NCBI RefSeq assembly: GCF_907165205.1
Contig: NC_058194.1
Coordinates: 19,840,856-19,904,855 of the forward strand
Length of the DNA: 64,000 nt
Direction of reading: 5' to 3'
From: Coccinella septempunctata
Taxonomy: Eukaryota > Arthropoda > Insecta > Coleoptera > Coccinellidae
The number at the start of each line of letters is the position of its first letter. Positions within the stretch are counted from its first letter, which is position 1. The position numbers and the translations under genes were made by a program. The notes under the pieces are model-generated. The model ran no database searches. It saw nothing but the letters and a program-made list of their open reading frames with translations, and was not told the DNA's origin. Positions 1 to 11,461 of this stretch are shown piece after piece.

Positions 1-430
1 GATTCCTCCAGAAAATCTCTCTTTTGGTTTCTCACTAGTCCAGAAACTCTTTCTTATAGGTGCATTTACCTGTACCACAAAAAGACTCTGGACCACTAAG
101 TGGCATTTGTGCTCCCCTTCTGGCCAGTTTGTTAGCCTTCTCGTTTCCTTTTATTCCAGAGTGACCATGAACCCACTCTTAAGAGACCCTGTTGTTTTTA
201 CCCATTTCATTAAGTTTCCTTCGGCACTCCCACATCAGCTTTGAGTCGATTATGTTCAGTGCTTTGATAGTGGCTTCACTATCAGAATATGTCTACGTTT
301 ACGTTCACCTACAAGTATTTCTGCCTGAAAAACACTAGAGCAGAAGCATAAAGATAGTGTACACTTGGTGCTTGTCCCTTATATTCCAGTGCCAAACCCT
401 GTGCATGATTTTTCAATCAGGTAGGTTCGC
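1..430 (-). pseudogene. Jockey-type non-LTR retrotransposon RNase H relic
   Basis: Minus-strand translation shows pieces of the RNase H domain that follows the reverse transcriptase in Jockey/I-type elements: a SDSEATIKAL block (about 255-285) with the Asp-Ser pair of an active-site strand, and WVHGHSGIKGNEKANKLA (about 120-177), the classic HGHSGI.GNE.A..LA signature. Upstream, in other frames, are pieces resembling the glycine-rich start and the FQAEI strand (about 310-400). An in-frame TAA at 179-181 and frame changes near 300-330 show it is dead. The copy runs off the left edge of the window, so its total extent is unknown. The assignment to the RNase H fold is firm; the exact clade is inference from the motif style. 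Confidence 0.75.
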
Positions 431-637
431 TGATGAGACGTACTTCTTTAGAGACGACAAGGCTCTCTGACTTTGAATTCTCTCATTACTTGTACCTTCC
501 CTAGATGGGATATCTATCAATCACCAGATGCAGAGTGAGATCTGTGATGATCTAAAGTTCTCCAGTGATGTACGTACAAGCAAGTTTTTGTACCTTCCCT
601 ATACTTATGGGGAAGGTGTTGAAAACAAATCAATACT

Positions 638-657
638 GATAATAATAATAATAATAT
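638..657. repeat. (AAT)n microsatellite
   Basis: Short run of six AAT/ATA trinucleotides just before the coding remnant that starts at 662. Trinucleotide tails are common at non-LTR insertion junctions, so it may mark an insertion boundary. Confidence 0.6.
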
Positions 658-661
658 GCCA

Positions 662-1687
662 CGACATCTTGGGGGTAGAGGAATTGTTGATTTGTCTAAC
701 CGTATGTCCTGGGAAATTGAAGGACTTCGAAAATATTTCCTGAGCAAGGCTGTTTCGTCAGAACTCCATCGAGTAGTTTGTGTTGCTGATAGTTCTACGC
801 CGTGAAAGCTACAACAGGATCACTTGGAAACCGTCGAAGACTCTGCAGAAAGTAAAATGCAGAAACTGATTGGCGAACCTTTGCATGAAAGGCACCAGAA
901 CGAGGTCAACCATGATTACGTCGACATATCTGCGTCGAACTACTGGTTGACTTCCGGGAGGTTGTTTCCTGAGACAGAGGGCTTCATGCTCGCCATCCCG
1001 GATCAGGTGATTCCAACAAGAAATTACATGAAATATATCGCCAAGGATGATGCTGTTGCCAAGATTCTTCATCAAGAATTGGCACTAAAACGCCAAATTC
1101 TAAGTTCGAAAAAGGTTCCTTATAACAATTACTATCCGGATGCTGTATTGGAAAATAAACATCACAAGCTCTACTGGGATCGCACCGTTCTCACAGACAG
1201 AAAAATAACCCACAATAGACCAGACCTTATATTGCTCAATAAGGATGAGGACAGAGCACTATTCATTGACGTGGCAATTCCAAATAATAACAATCTTCTA
1301 GATAGGCACACTGAAAAAATTTCAAAATACAGAGATCTCGAGGAACAAACCAGATAACATTCGAAGCTGAAAGATATCAAGGCCATCCCTATTGTCATTT
1401 CATCTGCAGGCCTGATACCGAAGAAACTACTAGAGAACTTGAGGAAACTTCAGTTGGGCGAAAATATCTATAGAGTCATGCAGAAGGCGGTACTGCTCGG
1501 AACGGCGAGAACTGTACGCAAGTACATGGGGAATGCAGAGGAACACCGTCTGCTCCGACAGGAAGTGCGGGTGGAGCAGGAATCCAACCGGCGACAGGGA
1601 GCCGAGGAGCGACCCGGACCCGACCACTACCACGAGCCCGAAAACCTGGAAAGGGCTCCAACAGAGCTTAATCTTTTTGATATCTGA
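662..1687 (+). pseudogene. C-terminal part of a non-LTR retrotransposon polyprotein
   Basis: One reading frame runs through the whole stretch, broken by TGA at 803-805 and TAA at 1355-1357, and ends at a TGA at 1685-1687. It begins with RHLGGRGIVDL, continues through KLYWDRTVLTDRKITHNRPD and LFIDVAIP, and after the second stop continues with PIVISSAGLIPKKLLENL and TARTVRKYMG. This order (GGRG block, YWDR..., RPD..., D.A.P, then VISS.G) is familiar to me as the C-terminus of a group of insect non-LTR elements. The RPD...DVA spacing looks like a PD-(D/E)XK (restriction-like) endonuclease core, but that is inference. The last 40 codons are GC-rich and Arg/Glu-rich, unlike the surroundings. The reverse transcriptase part is missing, so this is a 5'-truncated, dead copy. 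Confidence 0.7.
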
Positions 1688-1740
1688 GATATCTGGGATA
1701 AGTGAATTTTCCTCTGGAGAGGAGTGTGAAAGTCATATAA

Positions 1741-4700
1741 TATAATAAATACTTTATTTCTTATTGCATTCTACATACAAATACACAAAACTGCAAAAGA
1801 TGGACGTCAAACATAGTTTATTAATCATTCATGAATCTGTTGAAATAATCATTCATGAATATGGTTCCAACCTCAACAAAAATGATTTGATATTTTGAAC
1901 ATACAATTCGTAAGAACCAAAAACCCTCATTCGTTGAGGCAGAGGATTGAAAAGCCTTATACACATATATTGTGGATGTTTCTCTGTCATAGTGAGACGG
2001 TTTACAGGATAATGAAGATCCCTGGATCTCACAGGGTATCTGTTATTCACCTCTATATATTTGTATTGATTCAAATTAAAGAAAAGTATCAGAATTGGTT
2101 GAGTCGTTTAGAAGTTATTACAAAACAACTCAATTACGGGATGACCATTTGGAGGCTCATATCTTCCTGACTTGTCCTTATGTACAATATTCACACCTGG
2201 AAAAATGTCACATAGCGGCGGAACACCCTGTATAACTGGTTATTACCCGAATCAATTTCATTATCAAGTGGTGAATTAATCAGCTCATGAACAGTACAGT
2301 GAATGGGAATTGTAGAACAAGCGGTTCCATAACGAGTTGTCAAGGAAACATACCTATGTTAATTCTATTGTAAACTCTCCATATCAGACGTTCAGAACAC
2401 AACGCGGAAGGCTGATCGGATCAGAACAACCGAAATACCCCAGAGAATGGAATTCTATCAAAGTAGGACGAACTCGTAAAATTTCAGTTCCTCCTGCCCC
2501 TTCAAAATTCACTCGATTGATCTCAGCTGAAATGTAAACTTGCCTTTATGGTTAGCCTCTAACTCGAACTCAAGGGTGATTGTAGGAGCTTGATTACGTC
2601 CCAGCAAGTTTCGGTATGTGTTGCAAACTTATTCCATTATTCATTTGGTTGAAAGTAATTAAATTGATAATAACTCCACCATAAACTTCGTTTCGGAAGT
2701 TTCACAAGAAAATCCTGGTGTTTTGAGATTTATTCATAAAGAAAGTTTTTAACTAAGGTGGAAACGCTGAAGGTGAGTAGTCATGAGTGCAGAAGGTAGA
2801 ATATCATCGTTCATCTTAGTTATACAAGTTATATTATAAATCAAAGAGTACCTATTTTTTGTGGAAATGCTTGGGCAGGTCGATTAGTATTTTAAATTGA
2901 GCTTTATTCGTTGCAAAGGAATGTTATACCATGTGTCCCAAATTTGGATATGTCGTCATAGCGGTGCATCGCTAAAAAAATTTTTTTTTGTACAATTATC
3001 CAACCATTATTCAATGTATATTATTCAATATCTGTTAAACGTCTCAAAAAACGCACCTTTACGTTTTTTCTCCCAGTGAATTCACGGCATCTCTGAATAT
3101 GCTTAACTGCTCCTATTGTGATGTGAAAAGCTCCAGCTGTTCCGAAAGATATTTTCCCTACTTGTGACAGATGGTTAGCGATTAAACCGCTTTTCAAACA
3201 TTCCTGAGCGACCGCAAGCGTGAAATCGATTCACGTTTCATGCTTGAAGCTGAAAGCAATAATAGTGGAAAGAGGTAATTTTCGATATTCCTAAGAGAGC
3301 AATTCCGCTTTTTCCAATCACATTTATGGTCACAAGATGAAAAGAGTGACTCAGAGGTTGTGTTTCGATGTTATAACTTACATTATTACTTTAATAAAGC
3401 TGAAATTTGTCTAGTTAGAATTTAGTAATTCCTGGGATAGTTGCATAATTCCATGGTGTTGGGGAAAAAGGAGATAAGTTGATCATTAAGAATGAGATGA
3501 GTTATTTTGTCTGTAATGGAACATTCTATAGGAGATATTTGAAGATACCTCCTTAGGGGCATGGGTAACTGACATTTATTTCCTTTATCTGACTCATCTT
3601 GCTTGGCCCATAAGCAAGGTTTGGATAAATACATCCAGAGTGAAGATATATCTCGTTTTGATCAGAAATGGACTTAACTCCTTTTTCCCCGGCACCACGG
3701 AATTATTGTATATTGTATGATTATATTTGATTCAAGTTTTGTTGGACAATATATTAGTCAAATATATTTATCGGTTGTTCTAGGAAAGAAAGTTGTCTAG
3801 ACATCTCTGCCCCGAAATGCTCGGGAAATTACTGTCATGAAAGCGAGCTGGCCAGTATTATTTCAATAGCATGAGCTTCCAAAGCTTCATTAACCCGGTA
3901 ACGGCGTCAATTGAAATTTCCTCCAAAACAAGAGTAAGTCTATTAGAAGACGAAACAAAATCTAGACTTATCCGTAAATAAACATCGACTCCAATCTTCA
4001 ACTGTCAAATTGAGTTGATCCTCGGCCCAGTGCCATCGGCTTACGCTGAGCTTCCTATTCAAACTGCGTGGGGGTGACGCCTACGTTCTTTTGAACCACG
4101 AACGTGTAGTCAGTGACTAACAGTCTCATTAGGAATTAGTCCAGATACGTTGGATTCCTCTTCATCAAAAGGCGATCTTTAGCAGCTGTCGAAAGACTAC
4201 AAAAGGCAAAAATATGTGAAGAAATGCAACATATTTCATCGATTGAATACAATAACTAATCGAACAAATGAAACCAGCTGTTGAATTTTTGATATACCAC
4301 GTAATGATCGTGAAGACACGTGAGAATCTTCAACCTCTCCGAAGAGCGCACAAAGTCATACTGAAGATGAACCGTCAGTATGACGTTATCTAGTTGAAGT
4401 GTAGGGATGGAGAATTTTGCGAGAACGTATAAATTATCGATTATCTTATTTTCCAAAAGTTCACAAAATTAATTTGACAAACAGTTCCATATTCCGAAGA
4501 GCAAACAAATACGAAGAGAGTACTAATTGGAATATTTAAACAGTTGAAAATATTGAATCTCTTGTATCTATCTCACTTCACGATAAGTTTTGAAATGTTC
4601 TCAATTAAAAATTATTGATGCTGGTTATAGGTTATAGTAAGAAAAATTGAAAAATTCTTTGGTGAGATTCATAAAAACCTGAGTAATATTGCACACCATA

Positions 4701-4870
4701 AGCCTTTTTGGAAATAAAATATAAAATTTATATGATACAACAATCCTTATTCGATGTATCTCTTCTTTGAACTTAAAAGTAAACAACAATGATAAATTGA
4801 AGCTAATTAACATCGAAACAAAACTCAAACAACCCTTCTTGTCAAAATTAAATATTCGTTAGAATTTAAA
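1741..4870. other. Intergenic, no supported gene
   Basis: AT-rich DNA with short frames only and no recognisable domain. A CACCCTG-TA terminus (2224-2232), of the type that ends many CAGGGTG-family repeats in this window, is the only landmark I could name. Confidence 0.5.
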
Positions 4871-4879
4871 CAAGGTAGG

Positions 4880-5125
4880 TCAATATGGCCCAGGCTTGGG
4901 CCCAGGCCATTGTAAGGTGGGTTTTCTTCCTAATTTCGCAAAAGTCGCTTTATCAGCTGGTAGATCTTCTTCAGATGCCAAACGTCTCAAAATTGTTCGG
5001 GGTACATTGTACAGTTTGGTAGCTTTCAGCCTTTCAATTAACCCATTTTCTTCATTTCGCTTTTTCATGAACCCCTTACACCAAGTTTGTCGTTTCATTT
5101 CTGCAACGGGTTTTCTTGGAGCCAT
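4880..5125 (-). pseudogene. Psq/CENP-B-type helix-turn-helix fragment of a pogo transposase
   Basis: An 81-codon frame starting at ATG 5123-5125. The segment LKATKLYNVPRTILRRLA (about residues 34-51) is the recognition part of an HTH_psq domain (KAAK.YNVP.TTL.R pattern), followed by the linker LPADKATFAKLGRKPTL that normally leads into the CENP-B-type second HTH. Translation then runs into the Pro/Gly-rich terminal-repeat sequence and stops at 4880-4882. Only about 60 residues are domain sequence; full pogo/Tigger transposases are around 500 residues. The frame is open but not a complete protein. Related single-exon psq proteins exist as host genes, but the truncation into a terminal inverted motif argues for a transposon remnant. 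Confidence 0.6.
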
Positions 5126-5173
5126 TGTCTTGGGAGAAAAAAAACCATTTAGAAAGACGAGATAACGTGTGGA

Positions 5174-5210
5174 CCAAAGATTATAGAGTAACTAACTCAA
5201 TAATCTTTGG
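5174..5210. repeat. Hairpin with AAAGATTATAGAGT arms
   Basis: Arms 5174-5189 and 5195-5210 are inverted copies of each other with one mismatch in 16 bp, separated by 5 bp. The core AAAGATTATAGAGT recurs at about 46624-46640. A second imperfect palindrome, GTGGACAATATGGCC (5212-5226) against GGCCATAATGTCCAC (5257-5271), follows directly. Confidence 0.6.
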
Positions 5211-5639
5211 GGTGGACAATATGGCCTGGTAGTCTATATAAGCCACCTACACAGTGGGCCATAATGTCCACAGGGTTCTTTTCTGATCATAAAGAATATA
5301 ACCTAAGAATTTGGGGACGATTCTTTCAGAAAATGCCACTACAATATAGTCTTATAGATTACCTACATTACTATGCAACCGCAATATAAAAAAAAAGATA
5401 ATGCATAACGAGAGAGAATAAGTTGAACTTACCTAAAAAATAAGATCTCTTCAGATAATTTTCGATTACCGCACAGACTTCACACATGCGCACTCGGTGC
5501 GACACAGGGATCAACTGAGACGGTCAAATGAAGATCCTAGACGATATGAAGGTTACGTACCCCACTATAGTTGATTAGTTTTGGAAAAATCGGTACAGGC
5601 CATATTGGCCGCATAGGCCATATTACCCGAAACAACTCT

Positions 5640-6690
5640 AATATGAAATATTTTGATGTTAACACTTCGTTCTACAGTTCGATGCAATGTAATTCTGAAT
5701 ATACGCTACTTACATCAACTTCTCGTATCAATATTAAACAATCTCATCTTAGACTTTTATTCATTCTGGATTTTGAAAGAAAAAAATTCACGAAACATTG
5801 GCAATGAACAAGAAGACCCAGTGTCTTTTGGTTTCAAATTTTGAATTGTATTACTAGGAGTGCTTTTTTCAGAATATGTGTCACATTCAGATTTACGATA
5901 GTTTTTTTCGGGAGATATATATATACACATGCACGAATTGATGATGAAGTTATGCGAAAAACTCTACAAAATCGTTTTACACTACGACAAGTGCTTGGAA
6001 TAGCTGATACCTAGATATCGATTCAGAGCGCACTTTGTGTTTTGCATGAGAATTGAAGTATGTGAGCGCTTTGCTAGTTTGGCAATAAACCAAAGTTTCT
6101 CAAAAAAAATTCAACAGAACGCTATTTGGGGCTGTTATATGCGAATAAAAAAGGCCTTTTCATGGGGTATAACAATAGATGAAACAATGATCCATTGCAT
6201 TAAACTTCGGTCAGTTATATGAATAGCGAAGCAGAGAAGCAAGCTAAGGGGATAAAAAAAATTTCAACTGAAAGCTTATGGCTTATATCGGGATATTGAT
6301 CTGACTGCTTCAGGAAGCGTGGAAGCATTCACTGTTAAACATGAATGTGACTTCATTCGAATGGAAAAAAGGGCCAAACAGGATTAGTAAAGAATTGTTT
6401 TTCATTGGAAAAATACTTCTAGTGGAATAAAAAGGTCACCACCATGGCAACACCTCACGAATAGCTCCTTATCTACCTTATAATCAAGATCCATCTACCA
6501 GTGTGTTGAACCTGCCTAGTGACCCTCAAAAAATGATAGCCTGGAAAATAGGCTGGGCATAAGTCTGGAACAAAATTAATATCTCTTGAACTAATAACTC
6601 TGAAACCCGTCAATTGATCTTGAATCATCCTCTTTTTCTGCCCAAAAACTTGAGGGTTTTTCTCCAACCCCTTAGTCGCAACCTCATCGA
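5640..6690. other. Intergenic, no supported gene
   Basis: No recognisable coding or RNA gene. Short frames lack any domain, and their composition matches the AT-rich background. Confidence 0.45.
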
Positions 6691-6759
6691 ACTATTAACT
6701 ATACCATACATCAACAAGCTTTTTTAAATTTAAAACACATTTTAACAACACCTCCAGTT

Positions 6760-7149
6760 TTGCAGTATTATGAACCAAAATTACCTTTAACATTGAGTGT
6801 AGATGCTAGTTATAGCACCGTTGGGGCATGTTTGTTACAAAATTCTGGTCCCATAGCTTATTCATCAAAATCTCTTACAGAAACACAAAAAATATATGCG
6901 CATATAGAAAAAGAACTGCTTGCTGTTGTTCATGGTTGTAAAAAATTTCATCAGTATATTTTTGGAAGATCAGTAACTGTAGAGTCGGATAATAAACCGT
7001 TAGTTCAAATTTTTAAAAAACCATTGATAAAATGTCCTATGAGAATACAAAGAATGATGCTTGACTTACAAATTTATGATCTGAACGTTGTGTTCAAACC
7101 AGGGAAAGAGATGTACATTGCAGATGCACTTATTCTAGAATTAAAATAG
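6760..7149 (+). pseudogene. Gypsy pol: RNase H domain (frame-broken)
   Basis: The domain reads PLTLSVDASYS...GPIAYSSKSLTETQKIYAHIEKELLAVV...VESDNKPL. Numbering from 6760, likely active-site acids are Asp15, Glu52, Asp76 and Asp121 (the last in the IADAL segment). This is the standard RT_RNaseH arrangement of Ty3/gypsy elements. The frame opens upstream of 6760 (HQQAFLNLKHILTTPPVL, encoded just before), typical of the RT-RNase H connection. It ends early at 7147-7149. Comparison with the downstream frame shows the reading frame changes at about 7131-7134, consistent with a 2-base insertion or 1-base loss just after Asp121. Confidence 0.85.
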
Positions 7150-7166
7150 ATGAAGACGATACAATT

Positions 7167-8501
7167 TTGTTTTCAGACGAATATGAGTCACAAATAAATT
7201 ATTTAATAGATAATTTTCCCATATCTGATAAAAAACTGGAACAATTTCAAATGGAAACTAAAAAAGATCCTATCTTACAAAATGTGATGAAATATGTTAA
7301 AGAAGGTTGGCCAAATTCACGATCAAAATGTATAGACTCTACGAAATTATATTTCAATGTTAGACATGAAATTGTTATTATTAATGATCTTCTTTATAGA
7401 AATAATTCTTTAATAGTGCCAAAAAGTTTGCAAAAAGATATGCTAAATATTTTACGTTTAAATCATATGGGAATAACTAAAACCAGATTGAAAGCCTCTG
7501 AAGTTATTTATTGGCCAGGTATCAACAAAGATATTGAAATGAAAATTTTGTCATGTTCCACATGTAATCGATTTAGTAATAATAATCCCAAAGAAATTCT
7601 AACACCACATCCAGTTCCGGATGGTCCATGGCAAAAATTTGGAGAAGACATATTCGAAATCAATAAATGTTTGTATCTTATTGTAATAGATTATTTTTCC
7701 AAATTTGTAGAAATAAGAAAAATATCAAATACCTCGGCATTATGTGTAATAATAAGTCTAAAATCTATTTTTTCTGTACATGGTATACCTTTTATAATTT
7801 TTTCTGATAATCAACCTTTTGGCAGTGAAGAATTTAGGAAATTTTGTAGAGAGTGGAATATTATTCATCAAACTTCAAGTCCTTTGTATCCTAAATCTAA
7901 TGGTCTTATTGAGAGACACATTCAAACTGTAAAACATATTATAAAGAAATGTACTTTTGATAAAACTGACATTGACTTAGCTCTTTTAGAATTAAGAAAC
8001 ACTCCAATTGATTGTAATATAAAATCACCAAGTGAACTGATGTTTAGTAGGAAAATAATAGGACTTCTTCCTGTTAGACCTCAATTTCTGAAACCGCAAA
8101 AAATTAACTTCAAATTGCAGAGAGATTTTTTAATGAATAAACAGAAAATTCAACAAAATTATTATAATAGAAATGCTAGGATTTTGAAAGGTTTCAACAT
8201 GGGTGATAAAGTATACATTAAAAATAAGAATATTTGGCTACCTGGAAAAGTTGTGAAGAAATGTAATAATCATTCTTATTATGTAAAAGAAAATAATTCA
8301 AATATTGTAAAAAAAAGAAATAGATCATTTATAAAACCATACTATGAAGAAACTGATATTTATTACTCAGATGATGAAAGTGTAACTGATGAAAATGTAC
8401 CTGACAGAAATTTGAATAACAATGATTCTTCTAGTGAATCAGACACGTATAAAACAAGGTTTGGAAGAACGATTGTTAAACCTAAGAGACTTGGATATTA
8501 G
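7167..8501 (+). pseudogene. Gypsy pol: integrase
   Basis: An open frame of 444 codons. Numbering from 7167, a zinc-binding region contains His100, Cys130 and Cys133; the expected first His of the HHCC motif appears as Arg (LRLNHMG where LHxGHxG is usual). The catalytic core follows: Asp161 (GEDIFE), Asp214 (FSDN) and Glu249 (GLIERHIQTVK), i.e. a DD35E triad with intact acids. The C-terminal part has a GDKVYIKN segment resembling the GPY/F-type module, then a Ser/Asp-rich tail. The listed start is not a real initiator; the frame continues from pol upstream after the break near 7132. The enzyme would insert element DNA into the genome, but without RT and a 5' LTR this copy cannot move. Confidence 0.85.
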
Positions 8502-8566
8502 TATATCCTAACTGTAACTTAATTATATTGGCTAGTATTATTTTTTATTTTATTGAACAGGGGAGA

Positions 8567-8705
8567 TGTCATATGTGCATTTCTGTAGTTGTGTTTGTCT
8601 TGATGATTGATACTCCAATAAGAGATGTAAAATTGTCGCTGTGAATAAAGTCAGTTAAGATACAGATGTTCAGTAATTTAGATGACCCTCGAATAATTTA
8701 TAACA
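8567..8705 (+). repeat. 3' LTR of the gypsy element (about 139 bp)
   Basis: It begins TGTCATATGTGCA directly after the purine-rich tract and ends ...TTTATAACA, giving TG...CA termini. A GAATAAA polyadenylation-type signal lies inside at 8643-8649. No matching 5' LTR was found in the window, so the right boundary rests on the TG...CA rule alone. Confidence 0.65.
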
Positions 8706-9735
8706 AAGTATTTTCAAGAATAGCACATACTATGGGCTAGTTGAAAGGCTCTTGGAGAATAGAATCCCACCATAATCTTTTATTTAATTTTGTGGTTATC
8801 AGAAAATGAAATTGATATTTTCTTCACCATTAATTTACAATTGAGACGCTGAAATGAGTTGATTGAGTTCTATTAATCGTTATAAGTTCACGTAATTGAA
8901 AAACATATTCAGATGAAAGTTCAGTGAAAATATGCATCTTCGAAAAGAACCAATGTAATTAACTTTTGATGAGCATGATGTTTTGAAAAATCATCAGATC
9001 AGCCTGCTTCTGATAAGAATAAGAAAAAATGCCTTAAACTATTTTTTCTTGAATACGACAAATGTTTTATGACTTTATGTATCCACAGAATTAACAATAT
9101 GTTTAAAGAGAAACTCATTTCTGAGTTCGGGGCAGAAATAAGAGTAATGCAAGGAAACGCAACTTGCGGTACATCCAAAGGCATCTTAAGCGTCAATGAC
9201 GAAACTCCCAACTTATTTTAATTTACAACATGTTGAATACGCGAGTTAGATTCGGAAGCCTTCTCATCTGAGAGAGTACACGAATTACTCCATGGACAGA
9301 AAAGTAGGGAAGGATTGCATAATACGCTCTCCACACATGTATTCTGCATACGAAAGGAAAGCATAATAAATCAGTTTCGTTGCCACAAAAGCTAAGGAAT
9401 AAATTGTTCATGTTCCAACTGGGACAGGAAACTGGATGTATTTTGGGAACAATTGAGTCGGAAGTTTGTATAAAAAAAAACTGGTTAAGTAATATGAAGT
9501 GGGACTCTTGTACACAACCAATTCAATTTTCTTCCCACAGGAAAAATATGAGAATTTTGATAATTTTTGATCTGATGTGAACCAATTAAGTTAAAAAATT
9601 CAATGCCTCTTTCTTAATTGAACATAGAAAAGGATGAAAATGATGTGATGATTAAAATTCGAAAAATTTTCAAATGCTGAATAAAACACTTGAAAAATTC
9701 AACAACAGTATCTTTACTAGGATAAATTGTAATGG
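8706..9735. other. Intergenic, no supported gene
   Basis: AT-rich. Only short random-looking frames on both strands; nothing recognised. Confidence 0.5.
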
Positions 9736-9739
9736 AGAT

Positions 9740-10975
9740 TGATTTTTGTTTAAAAAATCCTACACCGCTCCGTTTGAAGATGAGTCTGCTTCTTTTTTCC
9801 CGTTCCTTGATTGAGTTCCTTAATAAGTCTAATGTTTTAAGCGATTGCCAGCATGGTTTCCGAAAGACTCGTTCCACCCAAACGGCTACTTGTGGCCTAC
9901 TTGGAGAGGTCTATAGTTGTCTTGATGCTGGCAGACATGTTGCGGGTCTATTCTTTGACTTGTCGAGGGCGTTTCACTCTCTTGACTTTGGGTTTTTGCT
10001 AGGGAAACTGTACAGCTTGGGCTTGAGAGGTGTTTTTCTGGACTGACTATTTGATTGTCTAAACCTGAGAAAAATGAGAGTAAGGATAAAGGATGTATTC
10101 TCGAGTGCTCATGGCGTCAATGTCGGGGTTCCTCAGGAGTATGTGCTCGATCCCTTGTTGTTCCTTTTGTTTATCAATTATTTGCCTGAATTTATCCCGA
10201 ATGCGCTTTTAATCTTGTTTGCCGATGATTGATCTATTGTTTTGTCCGCTGGTTCCTTGGATGAACTGAAGGTTCAACTTCACTCCTCTTTCGGAGATTT
10301 GTAGAGTGGTGCAGGTTAAATGCCTTAATGGTCAATATAGAGAAAACTAAATGTCTCTATTTCAAGTCCAAGAGTTCCTCCAATTGTGTACTGAACTTTC
10401 AATTCGAGCATTTTACTATCCAGTCTGTAGACTGTACGAAATTTGTTGGAATTTTCCCTGACCGCCATCTCAGATGGGAGCAGCAAATAGATGCTCTCTG
10501 TAATAAAATTTATAGATCATGCTACGCCATTTCTCGCATCAAACAATCCATGCCTTACTCGACGTTGGTTTCTATTTTCTACGGCCTAGTATACTGCCAC
10601 CTCTCCTACAACTTCATATTTTTTGGTAACTCCGTACAGAGCGAGACAGTGTTCATTGCTCAAAAAAGAGTCATGCGAATCATGTTCGACATTCTCACAG
10701 AGATTCTTGTAAGCCATTCTTTGTGGCTCGCAGGATTCTCACATTTCCATGTATTTATATTTTGAATGTGCTAGTGTACATGAAATCAAATTGTGGTTCG
10801 GTGGTAAAAAATTCAAATTTTCATGACTACCCCACCAGAGGCGCGAGCTTGCTCAGTGTTCCCTTACATAGGACAAAAAAGTTTGAGTCGTCTATCTCAT
10901 ATCAGGGCCTCACCTTGCACAACCACGTGCCTAGTAAATATAAAGTTTTGACCGATTCCAAAGTTCATTAATTGT
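9740..10975 (+). pseudogene. CR1/Jockey-like non-LTR reverse transcriptase relic
   Basis: Reading along the plus strand gives ordered reverse transcriptase motifs. SDCQHGFRKTRSTQTA and AGLFFDLSRAFHSLD (palm motif A with its Asp) come first, then VGVPQE.VL.PLLFLLFIN (motif B) and FADD (10218-10229, catalytic Asp pair). NIEKTKCLYF, KFVGIFPDRHLRWE and a C-terminal YPTRGASLL...PLHRTKKFE block follow. Lesions: TGA at 10044-10046 where Trp is usual, TGA at 10230-10232 directly after FADD, a frame change at about 10290-10297 and another near 10735. The motif style matches the insect CR1/Jockey lineage. The upstream endonuclease domain is missing, so it is a typical 5'-truncated dead copy. Confidence 0.8.
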
Positions 10976-11121
10976 AGTAAAACGTTAACTTTTCAGACCG
11001 TTCTTATCCTTTTTATTTTTGAAACCGATTCATCACCGTGTGAAAAAAATCATGAATAATTGAATTGATGATGGGCTTAAAGGTCTCTAGAAGGATTTAA
11101 AGAAAACCAACTCAATAAAAT

Positions 11122-11158
11122 GCCGACGCAGTTTCGGTCTATATTTAGACCATCTTCA
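11122..11158 (-). ncRNA. Damaged hammerhead-like motif (PLE left arm)
   Basis: Minus-strand counterpart of the motif at 12028-12066. Stem II and GAAAC are kept, but the first core base and the 5' strand of stem I are lost to an approximately 50-bp deletion that ends exactly at the core, and two extra bases sit before the GTC. Confidence 0.5.
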
Positions 11159-11461
11159 AAATTACGTGACATACAGTACGTACATAAAAACAATTTTCTA
11201 GTACTTACATTATTTTCTGGTTTTCCGTGTTTTCACTTTCAAATTCGAAGAAAAACACAGTGCGGTGGAATTGAACATACCAGCAGTAGGAGGGCATCGA
11301 TCACGACTGAAAACATGTAAATAAACGGTCGGTGATAGGAATTCCCCATGTGTTGGGAATAAAAGGATTAAAGAAGATTGGTGGCATGTCACAGTGTGGA
11401 AATAATATAAACTCCTCCGTAATGACTATGAAACTAACAAAGCCGTCTGAATTTCCATATT

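Larger units (their letters stand above)
4878..5628. mobile_element. Pogo-like non-autonomous DNA element
   Basis: The left end carries GGTCAATATGGCC (4878-4890). The right end carries GGCCATATTACCC (5616-5628), whose reverse complement matches the left end at 11 of 13 positions. A second copy of the motif lies at 5599-5610. Between them is a minus-strand frame with a pogo/psq-type helix-turn-helix (see 4880-5125). The rest of a transposase (DDE domain) is absent, so this looks like an internally deleted derivative of about 750 bp. The boundaries rest only on the short inverted motif and could be off. Confidence 0.45.
6700..8705 (+). mobile_element. 5'-truncated Ty3/gypsy LTR retrotransposon with 3' LTR
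   Basis: The sequence preserves the end of a gypsy-type pol (tip of the RT connection, RNase H, integrase), then a purine-rich tract ending GGGGAGA (8560-8566), then a 3' LTR (8567-8705). No gag, protease, most of RT or 5' LTR is visible upstream of about 6700, and no env-like frame follows integrase. The copy is dead because of truncation and a frame break near 7132. Its coding part is strikingly AT-rich with few other lesions, suggesting a comparatively young insertion. Confidence 0.85.

Noticed and set aside
8567..8705. Possible env gene or complete endogenous retrovirus next to the gypsy element
   Set aside because: No frame follows integrase before the LTR; the sequence goes straight to the purine tract and LTR.
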